This document shows, piece after piece, positions 32,807-45,012 of a stretch of 64,000 nt of DNA (the stretch's first letter is position 1; the number at the start of each line of letters is the position of its first letter). The notes beneath the pieces are model-generated. The model was not told where the DNA came from, searched no databases, and saw only the letters and a program-made list of their open reading frames with translations. The stretch comes from an uncultured Sphingomonadaceae bacterium (lineage in GTDB: Bacteria > Pseudomonadota > Alphaproteobacteria > Sphingomonadales > Sphingomonadaceae): contig CANMEE010000001.1 in NCBI GenBank assembly GCA_947496865.1, positions 124,001 to 188,000 of the forward strand. Reading direction: 5' to 3'. The translations under genes were made by a program, and so were the position numbers.

Positions 32807-33706
32807 TCACAACCCCGCCCGAAACTCCGCATAAGCCGCCATCACATCCGCGGCTCCTTCGGTCTGCGGATAATGGCCCAGATGGTCCAGTCGCCACGCG
32901 GGGACCTCCGGATTCAGCGCCGCGACCGCATCGACCAGATGGCCGCCGGAGACCGGATCCTGGGTGCCGTTAATCAGCGCGATCGGGCATGGCGGGTGGG
33001 TCAGCTGGGCTTCCCAGCGGGGGCCGTGGGTGCGGCGGTCGGCGATATAGTGGAGCAATTTATGTTGCAGCCGGTGGCCGCCATTTGTGCAGATGACCGC
33101 CCAATAGGCGTCGAGTTCCGCTGCGCCGGGCTGCGTATCCTTGCCGAAAACCTCGCTAAAGCTTTTGCCGAAACGCTCCCGGTTCATCAGGTGCACGAAC
33201 AGCCAGCCAAAGGGTCCGGTGAGCAGCTTTTGAATAGGCCGCGCGCGATGCTGCGCGGGGAGCAGGCCGCCGTTGAGAAAGGCGCAGCTCAGCAATTTAT
33301 GCGCCAGCCTGCCCTCGCCATGGCGCGCGAGCAGTTCCTGCCCCGGGCTGACGCCATAATCATGGACGAGCAGATGAAAATCCTGACCCAATAAGGTCTC
33401 GACCAGATAGGCCGCGAGATCGCTTTGTTCCTGCAGATCATAAGCATGCCGCTTCGGCTTGTCGGAAAAGCCAAAGCCGAGAAAATCAAACGCCACCACC
33501 CGATAACGCGCCGTCAGATCCGCCCACATCGGCAGCCAGTCGAGGCTGGAGGTTGGAAAGCCGTGGAGCAACAGCAAGGGCGGCGCGGATGGGTCACCGC
33601 CGGTGCGGACGAATATCTGGTGGCCCTGCCAGTCGACAAATTGTCCGTCTTTGCGCCATTGCTCTGCGCTTTGCGGGGTGATTGGGGCGGGGTTCTCAAT
33701 GGTCAT
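32807..33706 (-). CDS. Alpha/beta hydrolase, epoxide hydrolase/dehalogenase-like
   Basis: 299 aa. HGFPTSS forms the oxyanion region. The nucleophile elbow is VHDYG with aspartate, as in epoxide hydrolases and haloalkane dehalogenases, and a late LGHYPQ gives the catalytic histidine. Homologues include many proteins of unknown substrate. The 161-bp gap upstream of its end (32646-32806) holds only the AT-rich tcmP promoter and no gene. Confidence 0.82.
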   Translation of the reverse strand: MTIENPAPITPQSAEQWRKDGQFVDWQGHQIFVRTGGDPSAPPLLLLHGFPTSSLDWLPMWADLTARYRVVAFDFLGFGFSDKPKRHAYDLQEQSDLAAYLVETLLGQDFHLLVHDYGVSPGQELLARHGEGRLAHKLLSCAFLNGGLLPAQHRARPIQKLLTGPFGWLFVHLMNRERFGKSFSEVFGKDTQPGAAELDAYWAVICTNGGHRLQHKLLHYIADRRTHGPRWEAQLTHPPCPIALINGTQDPVSGGHLVDAVAALNPEVPAWRLDHLGHYPQTEGAADVMAAYAEFRAGL

Positions 33707-33728
33707 GGGTGGTGGCTTTCATGGATGG

Positions 33729-33749
33729 ATCCTGAAACAAGTTCAGGAT
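33729..33749. repeat. Dispersed palindromic repeat
   Basis: Short hairpin: TCCTGAA (33730-33736), spacer, TTCAGGA (33742-33748), within a unit seen in many sphingomonad and other alphaproteobacterial intergenic regions. A partial relative lies at about 1765-1780. Confidence 0.7.
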
Positions 33750-33806
33750 GACGAAAGGGGCTTTGGTCCTCTGCGGTCCTGCCACCTTGTCTGCATATTG
33801 GCAAAT

Positions 33807-34337
33807 TTACAGATCGGCCAACAGATCGCTCAGCTGGCGGATGCGGGCGCGGACCGAGGCGGCGCTGTCCTTGGCAGCGGCGCGGGCGGCATCCCGGGCG
33901 GCATGGCCATATTCCGGGTGCTGGGCGGCGACCCGGCACAGCGCGTCCACCGACCAGGCGCGCAGGAACGGGCGGTCATGGTGGAGCAGCGGCGTGAGCC
34001 AGCGATCCATGGTTGCTGCGCCGTCGGCCGAGAAGCTGAGATAGGCCGCGCACTGACAGATATGCAGCTGCGCCTGCCAGTACCGGATTGCCGGGATTTC
34101 ATCCCATAAGGCTTCGCTCTGCGCGGCGGAAAGCGCCTCCCCGTGTTCGAGCGCCGCCTTGATCAGCCATGTCGCACCGCTCGACACCGCCGCCTGATCA
34201 TGCGCGGCGAGCGCGATCAGCGCGTCGCAATAGGCTGGCTCAGCCCCATATTCGGCCGCAATCTCCCCCAACATGCTAACCGCCCGGCCATCAAAGGCCT
34301 GAAGACGGTTGAGCAAGGCGGCGGCAGACAGGGCCAT
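33807..34337 (-). CDS. HEAT-like helical repeat protein
   Basis: 176 aa, Ala-rich paired helices (for example RAWSVDALCRVAAQHPEYGHAARDAARAAAKD) of the HEAT/ARM type. No catalytic motif is seen. It probably mediates protein interaction; function unknown. Confidence 0.6.
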   Translation of the reverse strand: MALSAAALLNRLQAFDGRAVSMLGEIAAEYGAEPAYCDALIALAAHDQAAVSSGATWLIKAALEHGEALSAAQSEALWDEIPAIRYWQAQLHICQCAAYLSFSADGAATMDRWLTPLLHHDRPFLRAWSVDALCRVAAQHPEYGHAARDAARAAAKDSAASVRARIRQLSDLLADL

Positions 34338-34383
34338 GGGGGGTGTTTACTCCGCTGGTTTGTCGACTTATTCGGCGGCGTAC

Positions 34384-34656
34384 TTAGCCAATCATCGCTT
34401 CATATTCGGCCCGCACGTCTTCATCAACCTCGACGGCACCGCCACCAAATCGATGGCGATCCTGCCGATTTTTCTTCACGCCAGACACCCAATATTCGTC
34501 ACCGTTTTCATCGTCGAAGAAATTACCGCTTACGCCATTGCCCCGAAGTAAGAGCCTGTCTTTGAAGTAAACACCGCGACCGCTTTTGGTGAAGCGAACC
34601 CTGCTTATCCATGCGGAGCCACAATGCAGATCACCCGTCTTGCATTCAACATACAT
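34384..34656 (-). CDS. Conserved small hypothetical protein
   Basis: 90 aa from ATG 34656; a GTG at 34677 gives seven more residues. It starts MYVECKTGD with an early C..C and a W-x-S-R-V-x-F-x-K-S-G-R motif. It matches a small conserved family often mislabelled in databases. It follows thiC in the same direction, 5-25 bp after its stop. Confidence 0.65.
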   Translation of the reverse strand: MYVECKTGDLHCGSAWISRVRFTKSGRGVYFKDRLLLRGNGVSGNFFDDENGDEYWVSGVKKNRQDRHRFGGGAVEVDEDVRAEYEAMIG

Positions 34657-34681
34657 GATCTGCGTTTTGTGGCCCACAATT

Positions 34682-36737
<2,056 letters not shown>

Positions 36738-36812
36738 AGTCGCAAGTTAGTGCGCCCACGCCCGAAGGTCCAGCGAAGAATATCAATGACAGCGATAGAA
36801 AAGAGGCGAGGC

Positions 36813-37967
36813 TTACCAACCGGGGACAAAATATTTCGGCGGCACCGCGCAGCCCCAGTAAAAACCTTGCCCAAAATCGGCACCCAAGAGACGCGCCTGC
36901 GCCAGATGATGCTTGGTTTCAATGCCCTCAATCACCGAACGTGCCTTGCGACCGCGACAGAATTCCAGCATCGAAGCAAGCAACGAAATTGGGATATCAC
37001 CATCATAGCACGCGTTGAAAATCGTCTTGTCGATCTTCAGCTCGTCAAACGGAATTTTCGCAATCCGATCAAGATTAGCCAAACCGGTGCCATAGTCATC
37101 GATTGAAATGCCGAGCCCGTGGCCACGCAAAACGTGGCAAACGGCGGCGAGCCGATCGACATCAACCACACGCGATTCCTCTGTAATCTCGAGCATCAGG
37201 GCGCCCGGCGGGACATCGGCATGTTTCAAGCGACTGATCAGCGCATCGACAAAGCGCCGGTATGTCATCATGATCGCGCTGCAATTAAAAGAAACGGGAA
37301 CCGCCCTGCCCTTTTTCGCTAAAGCCGTCGCTAGCCGGATCGATTCATCAACAACAGCCAGTGTTGCTTCGACTTCAACCGCGACATCCACCAGATCGGA
37401 AAAGATGATGGCCGGGTTCAACGCACGCCGCGTCTTGATCCGGGTCAACGCTTCATAACCGACAATCTTGTCATTATCCAAAGACTGTTTGGACTGAAAT
37501 TCCACCGATAAATTCGGCAACAGTCGGTCGGTTTCGACCAGCGCGCAAACATAGTCGAGATCATTGACGGCATGGCCGCTAACATCGGCCATCCTCCCGA
37601 TTAAGTTACATAGCGTCGGCACGGCATAGGGTTTTTGCAACCGCTGGATCACGCTGGCAGCGTCAAAAGCCAGCTCGTCGTCACCGCTATCTTTTGGGTT
37701 GGGCGTCAAGATAACCGGCATGGAGGACCGCAATCCGGAAAACCGCTCGAGCAGCTCGCTGCCATTTTCCCGCACCGTTTTGGGATCAATGATCAGTGCA
37801 TCCGGTCCAAAGACCAGACTGGCTTCCTCATCCAGTTTTGAAAATACACAGGCTACGGCGATATCATTAGCTTCCAGATCGTCCTGCAACGATCGTGACA
37901 GCGCATTTTCTTCTTCAACGATAATGACCTTGGCACTGGATGGCGTCGGTAAGGTTGTGGGGGGCAT
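36813..37967 (-). CDS. EAL-domain c-di-GMP phosphodiesterase
   Basis: 384 aa. An N-terminal receiver-like domain (about 10-125) has an aspartate in ALIIDP but lacks clear full receiver motifs. The EAL domain has YEALTR, FNCSAI, IDDYGTG (the DDFGTG metal motif), KIDKTIF, EGIET and QGFYWG, so c-di-GMP hydrolysis is expected. Confidence 0.9.
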   Translation of the reverse strand: MPPTTLPTPSSAKVIIVEEENALSRSLQDDLEANDIAVACVFSKLDEEASLVFGPDALIIDPKTVRENGSELLERFSGLRSSMPVILTPNPKDSGDDELAFDAASVIQRLQKPYAVPTLCNLIGRMADVSGHAVNDLDYVCALVETDRLLPNLSVEFQSKQSLDNDKIVGYEALTRIKTRRALNPAIIFSDLVDVAVEVEATLAVVDESIRLATALAKKGRAVPVSFNCSAIMMTYRRFVDALISRLKHADVPPGALMLEITEESRVVDVDRLAAVCHVLRGHGLGISIDDYGTGLANLDRIAKIPFDELKIDKTIFNACYDGDIPISLLASMLEFCRGRKARSVIEGIETKHHLAQARLLGADFGQGFYWGCAVPPKYFVPGW

Positions 37968-38094
37968 AGGGGGTAACCTCAGTTGATTGGGTTTCGCGGC
38001 CAGTGCCCATAGGAGCAGACACCAGACGGAAAAGTGAAATTGAAAATTTGAAAGGAAAAGCGATTAAGCCTTGGAGCTTGTCGTACCAAGCCGA

Positions 38095-38391
38095 TCACAT
38101 ATCGTGACTGTGGCTCTGATCGCGATATTCCTGCAAATGGGTGATGCGTAAACCAGTCATGCCTGAACGATGGATTGCCTGCTGCCAGGAGATTAATTCC
38201 TCCAGCGACAATTGATATCGCTCACACGCCTCATCAGTGGTCAGCAGCCCGCCATTAACGGCCGCCACGACCTCTGCCTTGCGTCTGATAACCCAACGGG
38301 TCGTATCCGCCGGTGGCAAGTCATGTTCGGCTAATGCTTCCCCAAGCGGGCCGATGACTCTGGTGGCTTTTGGTATTGTAACATGTTTCAT
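38095..38391 (-). CDS. sciP: SciP-like DUF1153 protein
   Basis: 98 aa from ATG 38391. The C-terminal helix-turn-helix matches the SciP/DUF1153 family: LPPADTTRWVIRRKAEVVAAVNGGLLTTDEACERYQLSLEELISWQQAI. In Caulobacter SciP binds and restrains CtrA. Here only the family is certain; the regulatory role is by analogy. Confidence 0.85.
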   Translation of the reverse strand: MKHVTIPKATRVIGPLGEALAEHDLPPADTTRWVIRRKAEVVAAVNGGLLTTDEACERYQLSLEELISWQQAIHRSGMTGLRITHLQEYRDQSHSHDM

Positions 38392-38832
38392 ATGGAACCT
38401 CATTTCTGCCTTTCGGCGTTACCCTGTTCCTATGCCCGTCCATGAAAATGGGCTGAGCACGTTAAGCGCGTCTAAATTTTTGTGGTTAACAACGGTTAAC
38501 GCGGTCGCTTGGTCGCAATTACCGAAATGGGTGGTTTAGACGGCGTGTTGGCTTCACCTGGGAAGCCGCTGAAATGAAACAACTCTGGCACAAAAATTAT
38601 GTTTAGTGGTGGCCGTTCGTTATTCAAATATCCGTTCAAAAAAAGCGACGATACTCAAAACCACAACCATCCCATCTACCTCTTTTCAAGGTTCTGCTGA
38701 AGGCGTGCTCAAGCTATATGAACCGGATCGGGTGACATTCGTGACCGGTGACTTGATGTGGTGACAAACTGAACGATCGACCACACGCCGATCAAACGAC
38801 CGCTACATCTAGCTGCCAATATTGACCTATTG
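38392..38832. other. 441-bp gap upstream of sciP, no gene
   Basis: No credible ORF. Two GGTTAAC words (38484-38490 and 38494-38500) occur 10 bp apart, similar to CtrA half-sites but one base short of the usual 11-bp spacing. The rest is unremarkable. Confidence 0.5.
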
Positions 38833-40233
38833 TTATCGCTTACTCAACGGGCTGGCAAATATCTGGCGTCCGGGGAAAGCGCCATCTTCCAGATCACCGT
38901 TCTTGATCACAAAACGGCCGTTGACCAACAGATGCGTGACACCGATTGAAGATTGGTGGGGCTTATCATAAGTCGCCATGTCTTTAATCACAAAGGGATC
39001 AAATATCGTGATGTCGGCATCCATACCAATTTGCAGGCGACCTTTTAGGCGGAAAGCAGGTGCAGCTTTTTCCAGAAGCCGAGCCGGTTGCAATGTAATC
39101 TTTGAAAGAGCCGCCATCATCGACAATAATTTTTCATCACGAACATAGCTTCCGAGCAATTTGGCAAATGATCCTATGCCTTGAGGGGGAACTTTCTTGT
39201 CCAAACTTATGACCGGCAGTCCGTCGGACGACAATATCACATCGGGCGCAGCAACCAGTGCCCGTGTCCATTCTTCTTTCAGGTAATGATGTATGATCGC
39301 CGCATTGGGATTGTCCCGGCGTGTTTGGTCAAAACTTTCCTTCGTAAAATACGCACCGGTGCTCGCCAGTTGAACATCCTCAGGTTTGATATCGAATATT
39401 TTCTGCCAATCACGTCCGAACACGGCCGCGCCAATGCTGGTGGATCCGGCATTATAGGGCAAAACTTCAGTGGTGACATCGACGCCGTCTTTCCGCGCCG
39501 CCCGAATTTTTTCTAGGAACAGCAAAACGTTTTTCATGGCATTATGAGACAGATGGCAAATATGCACCTTCGCGCCTGTCGCTTTGGCCAAAGACAGTAT
39601 GTCCTCTAGGCCTGTTGGATCTCCAGCCACACCGCGACGGATATGCACAAAAACCGGCGTTTGATATTGCGCCGCCAGATCAAAAATAACACGCAATTCA
39701 TCTTCGTTGACTGCATCGCTGATGTAATCGAGCAGCAGGCCGATACCGATGCCTCCTTGCAGAAGGCCATCTTCAAGAGTGCGCCCGATATCTTGGCGCT
39801 CGTCGGCATTGGCGATCACATATCGCGCTCGGGCCTCGCCATTATCTTTGCCGATATTGGTCCATGTGGCACCCAATATATTCTGTGTGCCAGCATGGTT
39901 TCCGCCCGACATGACAACCATCCGTGCCTGTGTATGGCCCGTTGATGCACCGTAATTTATGCGCGCTTTGCGACGAATATAGGATCCATGCGCCGCCACC
40001 GGGTAGGACCCTGCCTCCAGTTCGAGGCTGGTCGTGACGCCATCACGCGCTTGGTACATCTGCCCGAGTGGCGAGGGGCTATGATTATGGACATCGATAA
40101 ATCCGGGCGCAATAATCTGTCCGGTAACATCAATGGTCTCCACGCCGCTAATATCGTCAACGGAAATGGCAGTGATGGTCCGATCTGTTATGCCCACATT
40201 GCGCACAGCATCCATACCCGTTTCTGGATCCAT
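38833..40233 (-). CDS. D-aminoacylase-like amidohydrolase, short N-terminus
   Basis: 466 aa, amidohydrolase superfamily, N-acyl-D-amino-acid deacylase group. DVHNHS gives the first metal histidines, LELEAGS has Glu at the position of the bridging ligand, and VHICHLS and SSDGLP follow. Relatives start about ten residues earlier with a DLVIxNGRV strand. Here the ATG opens directly at MDPETGMDAVRNVGI, and an in-frame TGA sits two codons before it. The N-terminal beta strand is therefore missing, so the gene may be truncated or use another frame. It may be inactive. Confidence 0.75.
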   Translation of the reverse strand: MDPETGMDAVRNVGITDRTITAISVDDISGVETIDVTGQIIAPGFIDVHNHSPSPLGQMYQARDGVTTSLELEAGSYPVAAHGSYIRRKARINYGASTGHTQARMVVMSGGNHAGTQNILGATWTNIGKDNGEARARYVIANADERQDIGRTLEDGLLQGGIGIGLLLDYISDAVNEDELRVIFDLAAQYQTPVFVHIRRGVAGDPTGLEDILSLAKATGAKVHICHLSHNAMKNVLLFLEKIRAARKDGVDVTTEVLPYNAGSTSIGAAVFGRDWQKIFDIKPEDVQLASTGAYFTKESFDQTRRDNPNAAIIHHYLKEEWTRALVAAPDVILSSDGLPVISLDKKVPPQGIGSFAKLLGSYVRDEKLLSMMAALSKITLQPARLLEKAAPAFRLKGRLQIGMDADITIFDPFVIKDMATYDKPHQSSIGVTHLLVNGRFVIKNGDLEDGAFPGRQIFASPLSKR

Positions 40234-40641
40234 GTTAACTCAGCGGTTACAGCATATATCTCCAAACGGTTTTATTGGGTCTCCGCGGGTACCAATATTC
40301 GTGGGGTAAGAAAATGCTGGACTACCGCTTCTGCAAGGGTGCTATCGGTGCCCGGTGACGAGCTGGGGACGAGATGTACCGACATCAGGCAGGCATTCTG
40401 GCCTGTCAGTCAATAAGAGCTCAGTGATCAGTTCAACTGACTCGCAGTAGGACCCCAAGTGCTGGGCGATCTCATGGCTCAGCCCATGTTGAGCGACCCT
40501 CGGATTGGGAACCCAATTTTCTTGTTTTTACCAATTTGGCCGCGGCCATAGTCCATGCGGGCGTTGTGGGAATGATGCCCGCATTTGCGCCCAAAGCAGA
40601 CGTAACTGGTACCGTATCGCATCCGTCGCTATGCTGCGCTC
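40234..40641. repeat. 408-bp gap with dispersed repeat units, no gene
   Basis: Contains GATGCCCGCATTTGCGCCCA (about 40575-40594), followed by AAGCAGACGTAAC. This resembles GATGCCCGTTTTTGCGC at about 44862-44878 and the units around 14640-14670 and 21080-21110. No gene is credible here; the upstream end may hold the lost start of the amidohydrolase gene. Confidence 0.5.
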
Positions 40642-41382
40642 ATGAAACCGCTCTATGATAAAATCGGCGTAGATTACGCAAAGCTTCGTAAGCCAGACCT
40701 GCGTATAGCGGCATTTATAGAACGCGCACTTGGCGCGGCGCGGTCTGTTTTGAATGTCGGGGCGGGTGCGGGCTCTTATGAACCGACCGACCGGGCAGTG
40801 ACGGCGCTGGAGCCTTCTGCCGAAATGATAGGTCAACGCCCGCCGGGACTGGCAAAGGCCCATCAGGGCGTCGCCGAAGCCTTACCCTTTGCCGACAATG
40901 CCTTTGACGCGGCTATGGCTGTTTTGACTGTCCATCATTGGTCCAATCTGAAAACCGGATTGTTGGAAATGCGCCGCGTCGCCAGACATCGCGTGGTGAT
41001 CCTGACATTTGACCCTGCGTCTCCCTATTTCTGGCTGGCCGATTACATCCCGGAGATCATCACACTTGACCAGCCGATCATGCCAAAAATCGATGCGTTC
41101 GCGGAAATATTGGGAGAAACGAAAGTAGAGATTGTACCGGTGCCCCATGATTGCACAGACGGTTTTCTCGGCGCCTATTGGCGGCGACCATATGCCTATC
41201 TCAATCCGGACGTGCGATCGGCAATATCGACTTTTTCAAAGCTGGATCACGCACCAAGCGCATTGCAACAGCTGGAAGACGATTTAACCTCCGGTATCTG
41301 GGAAGAGCGTTACGGAAATATATTGGAAGCGGACAGTTTGGACGTGGGATATCGGCTGGTGGTTGCGGATTTATCAACGTGA
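40642..41382 (+). CDS. Class I SAM-dependent methyltransferase
   Basis: 246 aa. Motif I is VLNVGAGAGSYE, the acidic post-I residue is in TALEPSAEMIG, and motif IV-like FDAAMAVLTVHHW follows. The substrate is unknown. It is a single gene between the repeat-rich gap and the MFS transporter. Confidence 0.82.
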   Translation: MKPLYDKIGVDYAKLRKPDLRIAAFIERALGAARSVLNVGAGAGSYEPTDRAVTALEPSAEMIGQRPPGLAKAHQGVAEALPFADNAFDAAMAVLTVHHWSNLKTGLLEMRRVARHRVVILTFDPASPYFWLADYIPEIITLDQPIMPKIDAFAEILGETKVEIVPVPHDCTDGFLGAYWRRPYAYLNPDVRSAISTFSKLDHAPSALQQLEDDLTSGIWEERYGNILEADSLDVGYRLVVADLST

Positions 41383-41496
41383 ACCTTGCTATCACAGGCG
41401 CGAAATAGACTTCAATATGCCCATGTTATTGCTCCTTGAAACAAACCGCTTTCCTATCTGGCTCCACTCCTGCTACCACGCTGGTCAGGAGATCAG

Positions 41497-42843
41497 ATGG
41501 CCCTAGAAAAGGTTTTGACAGCGACACAGGTTGAAGAGAATGCGGGTAGCGCTGCGCGACAGCCCGCGCGCCCGAAATTTTACGGCTGGAATAATGCCGC
41601 ATTGTTTTTCTTGGTCCAGTTTGCTGCCTCTGGCTTTGTCTATTTTGCTTATGCCGCGATTTTTCCCGCGATGGTGCAGGCGATGGACTGGAATCGCGGC
41701 GAAGCCTCGATCGCACATAGTCTCAGCTTCCTGACACTGGGGCTCAGCTATCCCTTGACGGCGTGGATGATTGGCAAACGGGGAGTGCGCTTCACCCTGA
41801 CAATCGGATTGACGCTGATGCTAAGCAGCCTTTTTCTGACCGTCTTTTTCGTCTCAGAAGTCTGGCACTGGACCTTATCCTGGGGCGTTTTGATGGGCAT
41901 GGGCATGGCGCTGGCCGGGCCTCTATGCGGACAAACCGTTATTATTCAATGGTTTGATGCCAAACGTGCGACGGTTTTGGGGATCATCATGACCGGCAGC
42001 GCGGTCGGCGGATTTGTTGCGCAGCCAGTGCTCATTCGCGTGATGGAAAGTTTCGGCACGTGGCAATCCGGATGGCTTGTGAGCGCAACCGCTGTCTTCT
42101 TGGCGTTCTTGTTAGCGCAATTTATCGTCAACAGGCCACAGGATGTCGGCCAACATGTAGACAATATTGATCCCAATGCTGGGCCAGGTGACACACAAAA
42201 AACTGCACCCAAAGCGCGCACTTATCGCAGCGCGCATAGCTGGACTCTCAGTCAGGTCTTTCGCACCCGCGCGGTATATTTCATCTTCATCATCAACATC
42301 ACCTATTTGGCTGTCGGCACGTTCTTGCTGACCCACGGTTCCCTTTATCTGTCTGATATCGGTATTTCGAAAATTCAAACCGCTTCGATTGTCAGCATTT
42401 TCATCATGGGTAGTGGTGCTGGCCGGATACCCGCCGGATGGCTGGGCGACCGGTTCGAACTGCGCTGGTTGATGGCAGTCATGATGGCGGCGATGCTCGC
42501 TGGCTTCATCATGCTCTGGACTTTCAAAAGTTTCGCGGGCCTGAGCCTTGCCGGCTTTATATTGGGATCGTGCTATGGCGGATTTTTTGCCCTGTCTCCT
42601 GCCCTCACCAGCAATTTTTTCGGACAGGAAAGTTTTGCAAAAATCAACTCCGCTTTTGCGCCGCTGCTCCTGCCCTTCGTGGCGATGGCACCAGCAGGTG
42701 CCGGCTATATTTTTGATATATATGGCAGCTATGACATTGCTTTTCTGGTCGGCGCTACCCTGCTTAGCCTATCAGTAATTGCTGCGATTTGTTTGACGCC
42801 ACCAAAGCATGAAGCGCCTCCTGAGCCAGCCGAAGCGGTTTAG
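41497..42843 (+). CDS. MFS transporter, OFA/monocarboxylate-like
   Basis: 448 aa, about twelve membrane helices. The N-terminal membrane entry is FYGWNNAALFFLVQF, and a central hydrophilic loop (about 225-245) separates two six-helix halves. AGRIPAGWLGDR matches the conserved second-half loop. ATG 41497 has AGGAG upstream. Substrate probably a small organic acid; not certain. Confidence 0.85.
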   Translation: MALEKVLTATQVEENAGSAARQPARPKFYGWNNAALFFLVQFAASGFVYFAYAAIFPAMVQAMDWNRGEASIAHSLSFLTLGLSYPLTAWMIGKRGVRFTLTIGLTLMLSSLFLTVFFVSEVWHWTLSWGVLMGMGMALAGPLCGQTVIIQWFDAKRATVLGIIMTGSAVGGFVAQPVLIRVMESFGTWQSGWLVSATAVFLAFLLAQFIVNRPQDVGQHVDNIDPNAGPGDTQKTAPKARTYRSAHSWTLSQVFRTRAVYFIFIINITYLAVGTFLLTHGSLYLSDIGISKIQTASIVSIFIMGSGAGRIPAGWLGDRFELRWLMAVMMAAMLAGFIMLWTFKSFAGLSLAGFILGSCYGGFFALSPALTSNFFGQESFAKINSAFAPLLLPFVAMAPAGAGYIFDIYGSYDIAFLVGATLLSLSVIAAICLTPPKHEAPPEPAEAV

Positions 42844-43958
42844 ACCCGCCCGTCGCTCGACAGCAAAGCGGCGATCGGTTTCGTGCCTTTCCGACCAGCA
42901 AGCACGATCATCAGAATTGTTGTGAACGGTACCGCCAATATCGCGCCAGGTATACCCCACAAGGTACTCCAGACCGACAGCGCCACCAGCACAACCATTG
43001 GGCTAAGATTAACCGATTTGCTGAGCATGCGCGGCTCAACGACGTTACCGATAATCACCTGCGCAGCGGTCATTAAACCGGTGGCAATCAGCGGCACCGT
43101 GAGCGTGCCAAACTGCGCGACCGCAAACAAGGCTGGGAAAGCCACGCCAACAATCGAGCCGATATAAGGGATATAGTTGAGCAACCCAATGATGATCGCC
43201 CATAAGGCCGCATATTCGATGCCCATCGCCACCATGATAACCCAGCAAATAACAGCCAGGATGATGTTGATCAGCGTCTTGGTCGCCAGATAGCTACCGA
43301 TATCATGATTGATCCGGGTGATCATATTTAACGTGTCTTTGGACTCTGTCGCGCTTCCAAAAGCCCGCCGTACTTTGGTCGGAAAGCCGGTAACCTCACT
43401 AAGCATGAAAGAAGCATAGAGGATGGTGATAAAGATAAAACCGCCGAAACTAGTCAATGACGACAATACCGATTGTGCAATGGCAGCGATATCGACTTCG
43501 GTCAGCAGCTTGGTTGCAAATTCGCTAACCGCTTTCGCCACCGCTTCACTACCGCGATCAATCATCAGGCCGGGCGATGCCATCATATCACTCATATCGG
43601 TTTGCACCGCTGAGGCCTCTGGCTGTACCGGAAACCAAGCCGCAAACAGATTTTCCAAATTGGTCTGATAGGTAGGCAAGGAAGGGACCAGCGTCTGCAG
43701 ACTGGCCACCAGCATCCTGGTCATCACAAACAGCAACAGGATCACTCCGACGAGCGCCAACGTCGCCCGCAACCACATGGGTGAGCGGCCGAGGCCGGGG
43801 ATACGTGCAACAGCAGCGCTGGCGGCATAGAGAATCTGAAGCAGAATGATTGCCGTGACAATCGGCAGAATTATATCCTTGCCGACATAGAACAGCCATC
43901 CGATCATGATCGTTATGCCGACTGAGAAAAATATAGTGCTAACGCGGCCCTGCAACAT
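42840..43958 (-). CDS. AI-2E family transporter (PerM-like)
   Basis: 372 aa, AI-2E/PerM family with about eight membrane helices and the conserved GLLNYIPYIGSIVG and PGAILAVPFTTIL segments. The substrate is unknown; only some members export AI-2. It overlaps the convergent MFS gene by 4 bp. Confidence 0.85.
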   Translation of the reverse strand: MLQGRVSTIFFSVGITIMIGWLFYVGKDIILPIVTAIILLQILYAASAAVARIPGLGRSPMWLRATLALVGVILLLFVMTRMLVASLQTLVPSLPTYQTNLENLFAAWFPVQPEASAVQTDMSDMMASPGLMIDRGSEAVAKAVSEFATKLLTEVDIAAIAQSVLSSLTSFGGFIFITILYASFMLSEVTGFPTKVRRAFGSATESKDTLNMITRINHDIGSYLATKTLINIILAVICWVIMVAMGIEYAALWAIIIGLLNYIPYIGSIVGVAFPALFAVAQFGTLTVPLIATGLMTAAQVIIGNVVEPRMLSKSVNLSPMVVLVALSVWSTLWGIPGAILAVPFTTILMIVLAGRKGTKPIAALLSSDGRV

Positions 43959-44125
43959 TATACTAAATCACCATCTTGGTTGGCGGCGTAAAGCCTCTGA
44001 AATGGATTGATAAACATAAAATTCCCGCCTGTCATCTCATCAGTGCAGCTACCTGCCCTGTAACATCTACATTGCAACGCGACTAGCATCTTGACGGCAT
44101 ACCCCCTTCTCGGCCAATAGCCGCT

Positions 44126-44791
44126 ATGGCTGACGATATTTCTTCCCTTCCACATGACGAACTGAGCCGCCGTGGGCTATTGTTTGTTCTCTCTTCACCC
44201 TCTGGTGCCGGCAAATCAACACTGGCGCGCATGCTGCTCGAAGCGGATGACCAGATTGCGATGTCCGTATCTGTCACGACCCGTCCGCAGCGACCGGGTG
44301 AAGAACATGGCAAAGACTATTATTTCGTCACCGGCGATGAATTTGAAGAAATGGTCGCGGACCATGCTTTCCTTGAATATGCCACCGTTTTTGGAAACCG
44401 CTATGCAACGCCGGCCGCGCCGGTGCAGAAAAATCTCGAAGAAGGCCAGGACGTGCTGTTCGACATTGACTGGCAAGGCACACAGCAGCTCTACCAACGC
44501 GGTGGCGAAGATGTGGTCCGCATCTTCATCCTACCGCCCTCACTAGCCGTCCTGCGCGACCGCCTCGAAAGCCGGGCGACCGACAGCAATGAAATTATCG
44601 ACAGCCGGATGCAGCGCGCAGCTAGCGAGATCAGCCATTGGGACGGATATGACTATGTCTTGATCAACGATGACCTCGACGCTTGTTTCGCCAAGGTCCA
44701 GAATATCCTGGCGACCGAACGCATGCGTCGGTCGCGGCAAACAGGACTAATTGGCTTTGTCAGGGACTTGGTCGCGCAAGAGCGCGGATAG
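44126..44791 (+). CDS. gmk: Guanylate kinase
   Basis: 221 aa. P-loop SPSGAGKST, the GMP-binding region SVTTRPQRPGEEHGKDYYF, and a lid ending in the RMRRSRQTGL C-terminus. It phosphorylates GMP to GDP. The residue set is complete. Confidence 0.96.
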   Translation: MADDISSLPHDELSRRGLLFVLSSPSGAGKSTLARMLLEADDQIAMSVSVTTRPQRPGEEHGKDYYFVTGDEFEEMVADHAFLEYATVFGNRYATPAAPVQKNLEEGQDVLFDIDWQGTQQLYQRGGEDVVRIFILPPSLAVLRDRLESRATDSNEIIDSRMQRAASEISHWDGYDYVLINDDLDACFAKVQNILATERMRRSRQTGLIGFVRDLVAQERG

Positions 44792-45012
44792 GCCGAAATA
44801 TTATCCGCAATTTTTGGGGTTAAATGACCACAGCTATTAGCCATTCTCACCATGTTCTATTGGGATGCCCGTTTTTGCGCGATGGGTTGTAATACCCACC
44901 TTCCTTTCCCACGCCTTTGCCGTCCAGCAGCCATTCAACCGACAATAATTTCAGTTTTTGATCTGCCCCGCCCAGTTTCACGTCCTGTTTCGCGCACGAG
45001 TCAATTAGGGCC

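Noticed and set aside
38484..38500. CtrA binding site upstream of sciP
   Set aside because: Two GGTTAAC words are spaced 10 bp instead of the expected 11; kept only as a note.
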